This document shows positions 27,461 through 36,334 of a DNA stretch of 64,000 nt, piece by piece. Both the position numbers and the translations under genes were made by a program. A model generated the notes under the pieces. The model worked only from the letters and a program-made list of their open reading frames with translations. It was not told the origin of the DNA and searched no databases. The DNA is from Stagnihabitans sp038231395 (GTDB lineage Bacteria > Pseudomonadota > Alphaproteobacteria > Rhodobacterales > Rhodobacteraceae): contig JBBRLL010000010.1 in assembly GCA_038231395.1 (NCBI GenBank), positions 30,325-94,324 of the forward strand, in the 5' to 3' direction. Position 1 is the first letter of the stretch; every line of letters begins with the position of its first letter.

Positions 27461-27814
27461 AGGCGCGGGATTACGGCAACTGAAATCACCACACCGGGCT
27501 TGTCAGCACCAAGCTGTTCAGCATCGGACTGCCCAGCACCGGACTGCCCAGCACCAAGCTACTCATTACCGGACTGCCCAGCACGGGAATGACTTGTACC
27601 GGGCAACAGGGAACCGGGCAACATTGCACCGGCCAATCCTGCCCGAAATCGCCGCTTGCGGATTGAGGGGCGACGCAGATTGGCACCCGTTCCCGACTGC
27701 CCGTGATTTCAGACCGCCTGATTTGCAAAACCGCTTGATTTCCGGTTGAATTCCGCCGCGCCCGGACGCAAGACTTGCGCCAGCCGACGCGTCTCATTCA
27801 CCGAAAGATCAGCC
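27461..27814. other. Intergenic region with minisatellite
   Basis: These 354 bases lie between the second caspase and the channel gene, both on the plus strand. The array at 27492-27641 fills nearly half. The remainder (27642-27814) should hold the channel promoter, but no consensus was evident. Confidence 0.55.
27492..27641 (+). repeat. Ten-unit 15-bp tandem repeat
   Basis: Ten consecutive 15-base units start at 27492; the central ones read CACCGGACTGCCCAG, with drift toward both ends. On the opposite strand a frame translates as runs of 'PVLGS'-like pentads, but this is not the known pentapeptide-repeat motif and has no ribosome site. Confidence 0.9.
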
Positions 27815-28918
27815 ATGCGAAGCTTTGTCCGATCAGCTTTGACAGCCTGTGTTCTTGCCTTGTGCGCCATCAGTTCCAGTGCCCAGACGACAGCCAAAAC
27901 CGCACCCGCAGCAACCGTCACGCCGGCCCCCATCGTGCCTGCGCCGATCGTACCGCCAGCCACGGCACCTGCGACCGACGTTGCGGCGAGCGGTATCGTG
28001 GCAGACGCTGCGGCGGCGGTGACGAGCCATACCGATGTCTCGGTCGGGGTTTACGTCACACGGCTGTCCAACGTCTCGGCCCAGAACGGCACCTTTGACG
28101 TTGACATGTGGATGTGGTTTCGCTGGACCGGATCAGACATCCGACCCGACCAGACGTTTGAGCTGGTCAATGGCGTGATCAGCTCCAAATCCGATGCGCA
28201 GGTGCAGGATGATCAAGGGGTCAATTATTCGACGGTCCGGGTGCAGGCGACGATCTTCCACGATTTCGATGTGCGCCGCTTTCCCCTCGACAACCATATC
28301 ATCACGCTGGAGGTCGAGGATTCAAACCTTAACGCGACGCAGCTGACCTACAAGGTGGATCAGGGCATCGCCCTTGACCCCTCAGTCAGGGTTTCGGGCT
28401 GGAAAGTCGCCATGCAGCCAACCACCGTGGCCACCCATGTCTACAACACCAACTACGGTTTGCGCAGTGCGGGGGCGGACGCCAGCAAATACTCCCGCAT
28501 GACCTTTGGCATCTCGCTGGACCGGATGAGCTTTGGACCGCTGTTCAAAAGCTTCTGGATCTCCGCTTTGGCGGTTTTGTTGGGCCTTTTGGCCTTCCTG
28601 ATCAAATCCGATGACCTTGATGCCCGGTTTGGCATGGGGGTGGGGTCGATCTTTGCGGCCTCGGCCAACGCCTTCGTCATCACCGGCAACCTGCCGCCAA
28701 CCACCGCCGTCACTTTGGCCGAACAGATCAACCTGATCGCCGTTGGCATCATTTTCATCGCGGTGTTCCTGTCGATCTTCTCGCTGCGCCTGCGCTATCA
28801 TGACCGTGAAGAAGCGAGCCTGAAGCTGGACATGTGGGCGATGTGGACGTTGGGCGGCATCTATCTGGTGCTGAACCTGCTGGCATTGATGTTCGACTTC
28901 TCCGGCGGAAATGGCTGA
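27815..28918 (+). CDS. Bacterial pentameric ligand-gated ion channel homologue
   Basis: This protein of about 367 residues has a signal peptide, an Ala/Pro/Thr-rich linker, a beta-sandwich extracellular domain and four C-terminal membrane helices. The diagnostic segment is 'FDVRRFPLDNHIITLEVED', corresponding to the Cys-loop start 'FPFD' of GLIC/ELIC, and bacterial members lack the loop cysteines as this one does. 'FWISALAVLLGLLAFLIKSD' is M1, and the following helices end at 'GIYLVLNLLALMFDF'. The start at 27815 gives a clean signal peptide. Ligand and ion selectivity cannot be read from the sequence. It lies downstream of the caspase pair, but with a 354-base gap it is probably a separate transcript. 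Confidence 0.8.
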   Translation: MRSFVRSALTACVLALCAISSSAQTTAKTAPAATVTPAPIVPAPIVPPATAPATDVAASGIVADAAAAVTSHTDVSVGVYVTRLSNVSAQNGTFDVDMWMWFRWTGSDIRPDQTFELVNGVISSKSDAQVQDDQGVNYSTVRVQATIFHDFDVRRFPLDNHIITLEVEDSNLNATQLTYKVDQGIALDPSVRVSGWKVAMQPTTVATHVYNTNYGLRSAGADASKYSRMTFGISLDRMSFGPLFKSFWISALAVLLGLLAFLIKSDDLDARFGMGVGSIFAASANAFVITGNLPPTTAVTLAEQINLIAVGIIFIAVFLSIFSLRLRYHDREEASLKLDMWAMWTLGGIYLVLNLLALMFDFSGGNG

Positions 28919-28975
28919 TCGGGTGAACAGCGTCGACCCCTGCAGACACGGCCAAATACCATTCGGAGCGGGCAA

Positions 28976-29869
28976 ATGTTGATCGGAATAGATTGGGGCG
29001 GCACCAAGATTGAAGGGGTTGCGATGACGGCGGATGGCATGGAAATCCTCCGCCTGCGTGAGGAGACCCCGCGCCACGACTATCCCGCCTGCCTTTTGGC
29101 CGTCAAAGCCATGATTGACCGGCTGGAGGCGGAAACCGGTCAGGAAGGCTCCATCGGCATCGGCATACCGGGATCATTGGAGCCTGTCTCTCGTCTGGGA
29201 AAGGGGGCGAGCTCCACCTGGCTTCTGGGCCAGCCGGTTGAGGCGGACCTGCAACGCACCATTGGCCGTCCGATCCGGATGGAGAATGACGCGGATTGCT
29301 TTGCCGCCTCCGAGGCTGTCGATGGCGCTGGAGCGGGTTACAACGTGGTCTTTGCCGTCATCCTTGGGTCGGGAGCCGGGGCTGGCATTGCTGTCGGGGG
29401 CCGCGCCCATCACGGCCCCAACAATTCGGGTGGCGAATGGGGCCACAACCCGCTGCCCTTCCCCGACACCACCGAAATTCCCGGCGCCGCGTGCTATTGT
29501 GGCAGGCATGGCTGCATGGAAACCTGGGTTTCCGGCCGCGCGTTCGAGGGCCAATTTACCCTGCACACCGGACGCGAGCTGAAAGCCTGGCAGATCATCG
29601 ACCTCAAACGCGGTGGCGACCGACTGGCGGGCCTGTTGTGGGACCGCTATATCGACCGGGTTGCGCGGGGTCTGGCCACGGTGGTCAACACACTAGACCC
29701 GGACGTTTTTGTCATGGGCGGCGGCATGTCCAATATCGACGAACTTTACACCGATCTGCTGGAGGCGCTTGCCAAACGCACCTTCTCTACCGTCTTTCAC
29801 ACCCCCATCCTCCGCAACATGCACGGCGACGCCAGTGGCGTGCGCGGCGCAGCCTGGCTTTGGAAATAA
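28976..29869 (+). CDS. ROK-family sugar kinase (fructokinase-like)
   Basis: This 297-residue ROK kinase has the N-terminal phosphate loop 'IGIDWGGTKIEGV', the catalytic 'ENDADCFA' near residue 104 and the zinc motif 'CYCGRHGCME' near residue 180. It phosphorylates a hexose at C6 using ATP; a fructokinase/mannokinase (Mak) activity is the closest guess. The stop is one base from the start of the inositol-phosphatase-like gene, so the two form an operon, possibly handling a hexose or its phosphate. Confidence 0.88.
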   Translation: MLIGIDWGGTKIEGVAMTADGMEILRLREETPRHDYPACLLAVKAMIDRLEAETGQEGSIGIGIPGSLEPVSRLGKGASSTWLLGQPVEADLQRTIGRPIRMENDADCFAASEAVDGAGAGYNVVFAVILGSGAGAGIAVGGRAHHGPNNSGGEWGHNPLPFPDTTEIPGAACYCGRHGCMETWVSGRAFEGQFTLHTGRELKAWQIIDLKRGGDRLAGLLWDRYIDRVARGLATVVNTLDPDVFVMGGGMSNIDELYTDLLEALAKRTFSTVFHTPILRNMHGDASGVRGAAWLWK

Positions 29870-29870
29870 C

Positions 29871-30644
29871 ATGAACACACGCCACATCTTAGCCCTTGAC
29901 GTCATCAAGGAGGCCGGAGCGCTCGCTCAAGGCTATTTCCGCAACCTGTCGGCCCTGACGATCAAATCCAAGGGGTTGCAGGACATGGTGTCAGAGGCCG
30001 ACCTGAACTGCGAGTTGCTGATCAAAAAGCGCATCTTCGACGCCTTTCCGCAGGATGCTTTCCTTGGCGAGGAAACCGGGGTCACAGCCTTTGAACCCGG
30101 TCAGGGCATCTGGGTCGTTGACCCGATCGACGGCACGCAACCCTTCATCTCCGGCATGTCAAACTGGTGCATCTCGATTGCCTATGTTCAAGACGGCGCT
30201 CTGCAATTCGGGATGGTCTATTGCCCGGAGCGGGATGAATTGTTCACTGGCGGCAAAGGCATTGACGCGACCCTGAACGGCCAGCCGGTGATCCGCCACC
30301 CCGGTAAAACCCTGCGCGAGGGTATCACCGGCATGGGCTATTCCACCCGCCTCAAACCCGAAGTCTTCCTGCGCCCGTTTGAGGCGTTCCTGCGCGAGGG
30401 CGGCATGTTTTACCGTGACGGCTCGGGTGCGCTTGACCTGTGCTATGTGGCCTGCGGCCGCCTGATCGGTTATTTCGAACCCCATATCAACAGTTGGGAC
30501 TGCCTCGGCGCCATCGCGGTGATTGAGGCGGCAGGCCTTCGCGTCAACGATTTCCTCGCCAACGACGGCCTGACCAAAGGCAACCCTATCGTGGCTGGCG
30601 TGCCAGAGGTTTACGAAGACCTGCTGCGGATTTCCAAACTGTAG
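29871..30644 (+). CDS. Inositol monophosphatase-family phosphatase
   Basis: This 257-residue IMPase-family enzyme has metal-binding motifs 'LGEET' (Glu67-Glu68), 'WVVDPIDGT' (Asp84, Asp87) and 'SWDCLGAIAVIEAAG' (final Asp). Such enzymes hydrolyse phosphate monoesters of inositol, histidinol, fructose bisphosphate or nucleotides in a Mg-dependent manner; the actual substrate is not clear. The ATG at 29871 follows the ROK kinase stop directly. A kinase-phosphatase pair in one operon is unusual and may act on different sugars. Confidence 0.87.
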   Translation: MNTRHILALDVIKEAGALAQGYFRNLSALTIKSKGLQDMVSEADLNCELLIKKRIFDAFPQDAFLGEETGVTAFEPGQGIWVVDPIDGTQPFISGMSNWCISIAYVQDGALQFGMVYCPERDELFTGGKGIDATLNGQPVIRHPGKTLREGITGMGYSTRLKPEVFLRPFEAFLREGGMFYRDGSGALDLCYVACGRLIGYFEPHINSWDCLGAIAVIEAAGLRVNDFLANDGLTKGNPIVAGVPEVYEDLLRISKL

Positions 30645-30666
30645 GCCAGGGACACCCGCCTCACCC

Positions 30667-31887
30667 TCAGAAAAACGCCTGCAACCCGGTGATCGCCCGC
30701 CCCAATATCAAGGCATGCACATCATGCGTGCCTTCATAGGTGTTCACCGTCTCCAGATTGACCATGTGCCGCATGATCTGGAAATCTTCCGATATCCCGT
30801 TGCCGCCGTGCATATCCCGGGCCATCCGGGCCGCATCCAAGGCCTTGCCACAATTGTTGCGCTTGATCAGCGATACCATTTCGGGTGCCGCATTCGCTTC
30901 GTCCATCAACCGACCCACCCGCAGACAGGCCTGCAAACCAAGGGAAACTTCGGTCATCATATTGGCCAGCTTCAACTGAAAGAGCTGAGTCTGCGCCAAG
31001 GGCTTGCCAAACTGCCGCCGGTCCAAGCCATATTGCCGTGCCGCAGCCAGACAAAACTCTGCCGCGCCCATCACCCCCCAGGCGATGCCAAACCGCGCCC
31101 GGTTCAGACAGCCGAACGGGCCTTTCAGGCCTTCGACGAACGGCAGCAAAGCGTCCTCGCCAACCTCCACATCCTTCATCACAATTTCGCCGGTGGTTGA
31201 GGCACGCAACGACAACTTGCCGCCGATTTTGGGAGTCGAAAGCCCGGTCATACCCTTTTCCAGCACAAAGCCACGGATTTTGCCGCCATGCGCCTCGGAC
31301 TTGGCCCAGACCACGAAGACATCGGCAATCGGTGCGTTGGAAATCCACATTTTAGCGCCGTTCAGCACATAGCCGGACGCCGTCTTCCTGGCCGTGGTCT
31401 TCATGCCAGAGGGGTCAGACCCTGCATCCGGCTCGGTCAGACCAAAACAGCCGATCCACTCGCCCGACGACAGTTTGGGCAGGTATTTCAGCCGCTGCGC
31501 CTCGGTGCCATAGGCGTAGATCGGATACATCACCAACGACGATTGCACCGACATCATCGAACGGTAGCCCGAATCGACCCGCTCCACCTCGCGGGCAATC
31601 AGACCATAGGCGACATAAGAGGCGCCCAAGCCGCCGTATTCCTCGGGGATCGTGACGCCCAACAGCCCCATCGCGCCCATTTCGCGAAAGATGGCGGGGT
31701 CGGTGGTTTCTTCACGATAGGCAGCAATCACCCGGGGTTGCAGCTTTTCCTGTGCATAGGTGCGGGCGGCGTCGGCCAGCATCCGCTCCTCCTCGGTCAA
31801 CTGATCGGCCAGCCTGAAGGGATCGTGCCAATCGAACCGCCCGAGTTCAGGGGCGTCTTTGGCTTTCAGCTTTGGGCGGTCGGTCAT
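30667..31887 (-). CDS. gcdH: Glutaryl-CoA dehydrogenase
   Basis: This 406-residue acyl-CoA dehydrogenase has FAD-site segments 'GCFGLTEPDAGSDPSGMKTT' and 'MWISNAPIADVFVVWAK', and the catalytic Glu in 'TYEGTHDVHALILGRAITG', the arrangement of glutaryl-CoA dehydrogenase. It oxidises and decarboxylates glutaryl-CoA to crotonyl-CoA in lysine and aromatic degradation, passing electrons to ETF. The LysR gene starts 90 bases away in the opposite direction and is the probable regulator. The gene's end is 22 bases from the end of the inositol-phosphatase gene on the other strand. Confidence 0.92.
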   Translation of the reverse strand: MTDRPKLKAKDAPELGRFDWHDPFRLADQLTEEERMLADAARTYAQEKLQPRVIAAYREETTDPAIFREMGAMGLLGVTIPEEYGGLGASYVAYGLIAREVERVDSGYRSMMSVQSSLVMYPIYAYGTEAQRLKYLPKLSSGEWIGCFGLTEPDAGSDPSGMKTTARKTASGYVLNGAKMWISNAPIADVFVVWAKSEAHGGKIRGFVLEKGMTGLSTPKIGGKLSLRASTTGEIVMKDVEVGEDALLPFVEGLKGPFGCLNRARFGIAWGVMGAAEFCLAAARQYGLDRRQFGKPLAQTQLFQLKLANMMTEVSLGLQACLRVGRLMDEANAAPEMVSLIKRNNCGKALDAARMARDMHGGNGISEDFQIMRHMVNLETVNTYEGTHDVHALILGRAITGLQAFF

Positions 31888-31977
31888 GATAATCTCCTCG
31901 GATCACCCCTGACTTCTGCCACAAAACCCGCCACAATACCACCGATACGACCTCACCAATCCATGAGGAAACCTCAT

Positions 31978-32943
31978 ATGCTGACGCGCCGCTATCTGCC
32001 GTCGATCCCGTCGCTTCTGGCGCTGGAAGCAGTGGACCGGCTGGGCTCCGCCTCTGCCGCAGCGACCGAACTTAACCTGACGCAGGGTGCCATCTCTCGC
32101 CAGTTGCAAACGCTGGAGGGGCAGTTGGGTGTCGCCCTGATCATTCGTGAAAAACACCGGCTGCGCCTGACCCCGGCCGCACAGGATTTTGTCGCCGAGG
32201 CGCGCCGGGCCCTGCACCGCCTCTCGCAAGCCTCCTTGGCGTTGCGCGCCAACCCGATGGGCGGATCGTTGAACCTCGACATCCTGCCCGCTTTCGGGAT
32301 GCACTGGCTGGCGCCGCGTCTGGCCAGCTTTGCCAAACTGCATCCTGAGGTGACGGTGAACCTGTCGACGCGCCTCAAACCCTTTGACTTTACCGACAGC
32401 GCCTTTGACGCGGCGATTCACTACGGACGGCAGGATTGGCAGGGCGTCGATTATCTCAAGCTGATGGATGAGGATATTCTGGCGGTCGCAAGCCCCGACC
32501 TCACCGGTCCGGGCGTTACCCCACCAGACTTCACCAGCAAAAGTGTACCGAGAAGCCAACTTGCGCAACCCAACCCGACATTGCGCCCGGATTTCCCGTG
32601 GCTCACAGAGGCCAAAGCCGTCCTGACCCTGCCGCTGTTGCAACTGGAAAGCCGGTCGGGCGATTGGGGCCGCTGGCTTGCGCATCATGGCCAGCCAAAT
32701 CTGCGCCCGCCTGCGATGCTGTTTGACCAGTTCGCCACCATGCAGCAGGCGGCGGTCCTTGGCATGGGGGCCGCCCTTTTGCCACTGTACCTGATCGAAC
32801 GCGACCTTGCCGAGCATCGGTTGCGCCCGCTGTTCGGTCCGCCCCTGCGCGCCTTGGGCTCTTACTATCTCGTCTGGCCAAATGACCGCCCGCCCCGCGC
32901 CCCCTTGACCAGTTTCCGAACTTGGCTGACCCAGACACTGTGA
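31978..32943 (+). CDS. LysR-family regulator beside gcdH (GcvA-like)
   Basis: This 321-residue LTTR has an N-terminal winged helix-turn-helix ('RLGSASAAATELNLTQGAIS', 'RQLQTLEGQLGVALI') and a substrate-binding domain resembling GcvA-type proteins ('LPAFGMHWLAPRLASFAKLH'). The open frame extends upstream, but the ATG at 31978 with a GAGGA site is the natural LysR start. It is divergent from glutaryl-CoA dehydrogenase and probably senses a degradation intermediate such as glutarate or its CoA ester. Confidence 0.9.
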   Translation: MLTRRYLPSIPSLLALEAVDRLGSASAAATELNLTQGAISRQLQTLEGQLGVALIIREKHRLRLTPAAQDFVAEARRALHRLSQASLALRANPMGGSLNLDILPAFGMHWLAPRLASFAKLHPEVTVNLSTRLKPFDFTDSAFDAAIHYGRQDWQGVDYLKLMDEDILAVASPDLTGPGVTPPDFTSKSVPRSQLAQPNPTLRPDFPWLTEAKAVLTLPLLQLESRSGDWGRWLAHHGQPNLRPPAMLFDQFATMQQAAVLGMGAALLPLYLIERDLAEHRLRPLFGPPLRALGSYYLVWPNDRPPRAPLTSFRTWLTQTL

Positions 32944-33085
32944 CCCTGTCTGATGGGAACGATATCTTCGCGTTTGCAGCAGGTTGCTCTGCAAGCGCTG
33001 TTAACCTGTGGGACCGGCGCTGGCTTCCGGCTCTTGCCTTTGATCAACTCCAGCGCCACTCTGCGGCAAACCACCGGAGAGCCCC

Positions 33086-34462
33086 ATGAAAATCGGCGAC
33101 GTGTCGTTCTGGTATGCCGACATTGGCTTGCCGCAAGCCCGAAGGCCCGCCCTGGATGGCGACACCGCAGCAGATGTGGCGATCATCGGGGCCGGCTACA
33201 CAGGGCTGTGGGCGGCCTGGTATCTGAAGCAGGCAAAACCTGAGCTGAACGTGATCGTCATCGAGAAAGACTTCGCAGGGTTTGGAGCCTCCGCTCGCAA
33301 TGGCGGCTGGTGCATGGGCACTTTCGCCTGGGACCACGCACGCTATGCCAAGACATCGTCACGCCAGTCGGTGCTGGACATGGCCGCCGAATTGCGCGCC
33401 ACCGTGGCTGAGATTGAACGGGTCTGCAAGGATCAGGGGATCGACGCCGATTTTCTGCCCACCGAAGAGCTGATGATTGCCTCCAACCCGGCACAGATGG
33501 TCCGGCTGAAGGCCGAACTGGCGCATCGCCACCAATGGGGCGAAGAGAACCGGGTGCGCGAACTGTCGGCGGCCGAGGTTCGCCAACGCATCACAGTGCC
33601 CGGCGTGACCGGCGCTTTGTCGATTACCGGCATGGCGCGGATCCAACCGGCAAAGCTGGTGCGGGGTCTGGCGGACGCGGTGGAGCGGGCAGGCGTGCGG
33701 ATTTTCGAGGGGACCGAGGTTCTGTCCTATACCTCGGGTGAAGTCTTAACCGCCAAAGGTGTTGTAAGGGCGCCGATCATCCTGCGCGGGACGGAAGGGT
33801 TTACCGCGACGCTAAAAGGTCACAAGCGCGACTGGCTGCCGCTGAACTCTGCCCAGATCGCCACCGCGATTCTGCCGCCCGAGGTTTGGGCCAGGATCGG
33901 CTGGGAAGGCCATGAACTGATCGGCGATCTGAACAACGCCTACTGCTATTGCCAACGCACCCGCGAGGGCCGCATCACGGTGGGCGCGCGCGGCGTGCCC
34001 TACAAGTTCGGCTCGAAGATGGACAACAATGGTGCCCCGGATGGCGAAACCATCCGGCGTCTGACCGAGGTCCTGCGCCGTTACTTCCCAGACGCCGCCG
34101 CCTATCCGATTGAACATGCGTGGTGCGGGGTGATCGGTGTGCCGCGCGACTGGTGTGCGACGGTGGGGTTTGACAGGGCAACAGGTCTGGGCTGGGCGGG
34201 AGGCTATGTGGGCGTCGGGGTTTCCACGTCCAACCTTGCGGGGCGGACCTTGGCAGATCTGGCCTTGGGGCGCGACACCGCGATCACGCGCCTGCCTTGG
34301 GTCAACCGCCGTGTCCGGGCCTGGGAGCCGGAGCCGTTCCGTTGGTTGGGCGTGCACACGATGTATGCATTGCTGAGGATCGCAGACCGGCGCGAGGAAC
34401 GACTGGGGATTGCGCCGTCAAACTTCGCCAAGTTCGGCAACTGGCTGACCGGGCGGCACTAG
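33086..34462 (+). CDS. FAD-dependent amine/amino acid oxidoreductase (DAO family)
   Basis: This 458-residue DAO-family flavoprotein has the dinucleotide motif 'DVAIIGAGYTGLWAAWYL' at 30-47, 'GFGASARNGGWCMG' near 68 (the region typical of PuuB/gamma-glutamylputrescine oxidase-like enzymes) and the C-terminal FAD motif 'GWAGGYVGVGVSTSNLAGRT'. It probably oxidises a secondary or gamma-glutamylated amine, but the substrate is unknown. Upstream is the LysR gene (143-base gap); downstream lies a palindrome pair. Confidence 0.85.
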   Translation: MKIGDVSFWYADIGLPQARRPALDGDTAADVAIIGAGYTGLWAAWYLKQAKPELNVIVIEKDFAGFGASARNGGWCMGTFAWDHARYAKTSSRQSVLDMAAELRATVAEIERVCKDQGIDADFLPTEELMIASNPAQMVRLKAELAHRHQWGEENRVRELSAAEVRQRITVPGVTGALSITGMARIQPAKLVRGLADAVERAGVRIFEGTEVLSYTSGEVLTAKGVVRAPIILRGTEGFTATLKGHKRDWLPLNSAQIATAILPPEVWARIGWEGHELIGDLNNAYCYCQRTREGRITVGARGVPYKFGSKMDNNGAPDGETIRRLTEVLRRYFPDAAAYPIEHAWCGVIGVPRDWCATVGFDRATGLGWAGGYVGVGVSTSNLAGRTLADLALGRDTAITRLPWVNRRVRAWEPEPFRWLGVHTMYALLRIADRREERLGIAPSNFAKFGNWLTGRH

Positions 34463-34507
34463 GCGGGGCCCTTGAGACGGTTGCATGGGACCAAGGGGCC
34501 GCACAGC

Positions 34508-34654
34508 ATGGGCAGATTGCCCATCCTACCGAACCACAGCCGGTCGTTGTCCAAAGGGGTCGTCAGGTGCGCCGTACTCCAGACGACGGCGCGACGCCCA
34601 GCTTACGGCCTGAATACCCGCCTGACCCAGAGTAGGATGGGCAATTTGCCCATC
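34508..34654. repeat. Pair of REP-like palindromes in inverted orientation
   Basis: ATGGGCA-GAT-TGCCCAT-CCTAC lies at 34508-34529, and GTAG-GATGGGCAA-T-TTGCCCATC lies at 34632-34654, facing each other across about 100 bases. They sit between the convergent FAD oxidoreductase and Rrf2 genes. A third copy lies at 40484-40506. They resemble REP/BIME-type elements and could act as bidirectional mRNA ends. Confidence 0.75.
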
Positions 34655-34759
34655 TTTGGTCCGAAACCGGTCGAAAGGATCGGCAACTAAAACTAAGAGA
34701 TGGCAGATGCCACTTCGCCTTTCAAAACGGTTTGGCAGCCCGGCCCCCGAAAGCTGGCG

Positions 34760-35212
34760 CTATTTGCCCAGCATCGTGGTCTGCACTTCGGCGGAGCGTT
34801 GAATATCGGCCAGCGTCAGGCTTTCAATCAGCACGAGGTAGGACCAGAACACCTCGGCAAAGACTTTTCGGATCCGGCAGGTTTCTTCATCGCTGCAATC
34901 CTCGCAGCGCTGATAGGCCCTGCGCGACAAGCATGGCAAAGGCGCTATCGGTCCGTCGATCATCCGCAGTAGTTCCGAGACCGAGACGGTTTCCGGCGCT
35001 TTGATCAGCTGATAGCCGCCCGAACGGCCCCGGGTCGACGCGATGATCCCTGCATTGCGGATTTCCAGCAGGATATGCTCCAAAAACCGTTTGGGCGCGC
35101 CCGAGCGTTTGGCGATCTCTTCGATCGTCAACGCCTCGGGGGCGGGCCTTGCAGCCTCATCTGCCATCGTCAGCAGGGCCTTCAGCGCATATTTCATCTT
35201 CTGCGTGATCAT
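34760..35212 (-). CDS. Rrf2-family transcriptional regulator with Cys cluster
   Basis: This 150-residue Rrf2 protein has an N-terminal winged helix ('MKYALKALLTMADEA', 'GAPKRFLEHILLEIRNAGII', 'GRSGGYQL') and a Cys-containing loop ('PCLSRRAYQRCEDCSDEETC') with the spacing used for an iron-sulfur cluster or redox sensing in IscR/NsrR/CymR-type members. It is flanked by non-operonic genes, so its targets cannot be read from context. The gap to the ribokinase gene is about 120 bases. Confidence 0.88.
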   Translation of the reverse strand: MITQKMKYALKALLTMADEAARPAPEALTIEEIAKRSGAPKRFLEHILLEIRNAGIIASTRGRSGGYQLIKAPETVSVSELLRMIDGPIAPLPCLSRRAYQRCEDCSDEETCRIRKVFAEVFWSYLVLIESLTLADIQRSAEVQTTMLGK

Positions 35213-35334
35213 GTCCCAGACCTAGACGGTGAAAGGTCGGGAATCAACGCGTTCGGCGACAAAACCCGCGAAAAACCCGTGAAGTTCAGTGCCAAAGCGG
35301 CGTGGAAACCGTTTTGAAGATGGTTTGGGTCTGG

Positions 35335-36267
35335 TCAGGGTTTCAGCAGCGCCTCGATCTCCGCCCGCGATGGCATCGAGGGCGCGGTGCCAGCGCGGGT
35401 GACCGAAATCCCTGCAGTGGCAGAACCGAAGCGGACGGAGGCAATGGGGTCTTGCCCCTCGGCCAATGCGGCGGCAAAACCACCGTTGAAGGCATCGCCT
35501 GCGCCCGTCGTCTCCACCACCGGCCCGGCTTTGAAGGTCGGCACATGGACGGTGCGCTTGCCGTCGTGAAAGAGCGCGCCTTTGTCACCAAGGGTGATGA
35601 TGGCGGCACCGGCGCCCAAGGCGAGCAGGGCCTTGGCTGCGCGTTCGGCATCCGCAACCGAGGTGACAGGCAGGCCCGTCAGCGCCTCGGCTTCGGACTC
35701 GTTGGGGGTGACATAGTCGCAATAGCCAAGCATCCCATCGGGAAGGGCTGCGGCAGGGGCCGGGTTCAGGATGGTGATCACGCCTGCCGCGCGCGCCATT
35801 TGCAGGGCATAAAGCGCCACCGGGATCGGCTGTTCCAGCTGTGTGATGAACACCTTGGCGGACCGGATCAGATCGGCATTGGCGTCGATGTCAGCGGTGG
35901 AGATTTCAGCGGCAGCCCCCGGTGAGATGATGATGGCGTTGTTGCCGGTGCCATCCTCGATGAAGATATAAGCCGCCCCGGTATAGCTTTTGGCGTCCTG
36001 GGTGATGGCCGGGTGGACCCCTGCCCTGCCCCAGGTCGCCAGCGCCATATCGGCAAACGGGTCGCACCCCAGTCGGCTGATGAAATGCGTATCTGCCCCG
36101 GCCATTGCCGCTGCCACCGCTTGATTGGAGCCTTTGCCCCCCGGCCCCAGCACGAAACTTTTGCCCATGATCGTCTCGCCCATCTTGGGTTGACGCGTGG
36201 CCCGGTAGGCGGTGTCGGCGACGAAAACGCCAAGGATGACAACGCGATTGTTCATGGAACCGGCCAT
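35335..36267 (-). CDS. rbsK: Ribokinase-family (PfkB) sugar kinase
   Basis: This 310-residue kinase carries the PfkB motifs 'GPGGKGSNQAVAAAMAG' near 41 and 'ETTGAGDAFNGGFAAALA' near 248 with the catalytic Asp. It is closest to ribokinase. It may phosphorylate ribose or another sugar taken up by the adjacent ABC importer. The ATG at 36267 is chosen because GGGGAAG lies 6 bases upstream. It is the last gene of the minus-strand operon ABC ATPase - SGNH - FucU - ribokinase. Confidence 0.85.
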   Translation of the reverse strand: MAGSMNNRVVILGVFVADTAYRATRQPKMGETIMGKSFVLGPGGKGSNQAVAAAMAGADTHFISRLGCDPFADMALATWGRAGVHPAITQDAKSYTGAAYIFIEDGTGNNAIIISPGAAAEISTADIDANADLIRSAKVFITQLEQPIPVALYALQMARAAGVITILNPAPAAALPDGMLGYCDYVTPNESEAEALTGLPVTSVADAERAAKALLALGAGAAIITLGDKGALFHDGKRTVHVPTFKAGPVVETTGAGDAFNGGFAAALAEGQDPIASVRFGSATAGISVTRAGTAPSMPSRAEIEALLKP

Positions 36268-36334
36268 CAAAGTCTTCCCCAGATTCTGACCCGTTTTAAT
36301 GCCATCAAATCACCCTTTCTCGACCCGCTTGCCA

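Noticed and set aside
27486..27797. Minus-strand frame giving 'PVLGS'-type pentads, suggesting a pentapeptide-repeat protein
   Set aside because: The motif is not A(D/N)Lxx; the periodicity comes from the 15-bp DNA repeat and no ribosome site is present.
31288..31977. Long N-terminal extension of the LysR protein
   Set aside because: It is antisense to glutaryl-CoA dehydrogenase and LysR proteins start with the DNA-binding helix at the chosen ATG.
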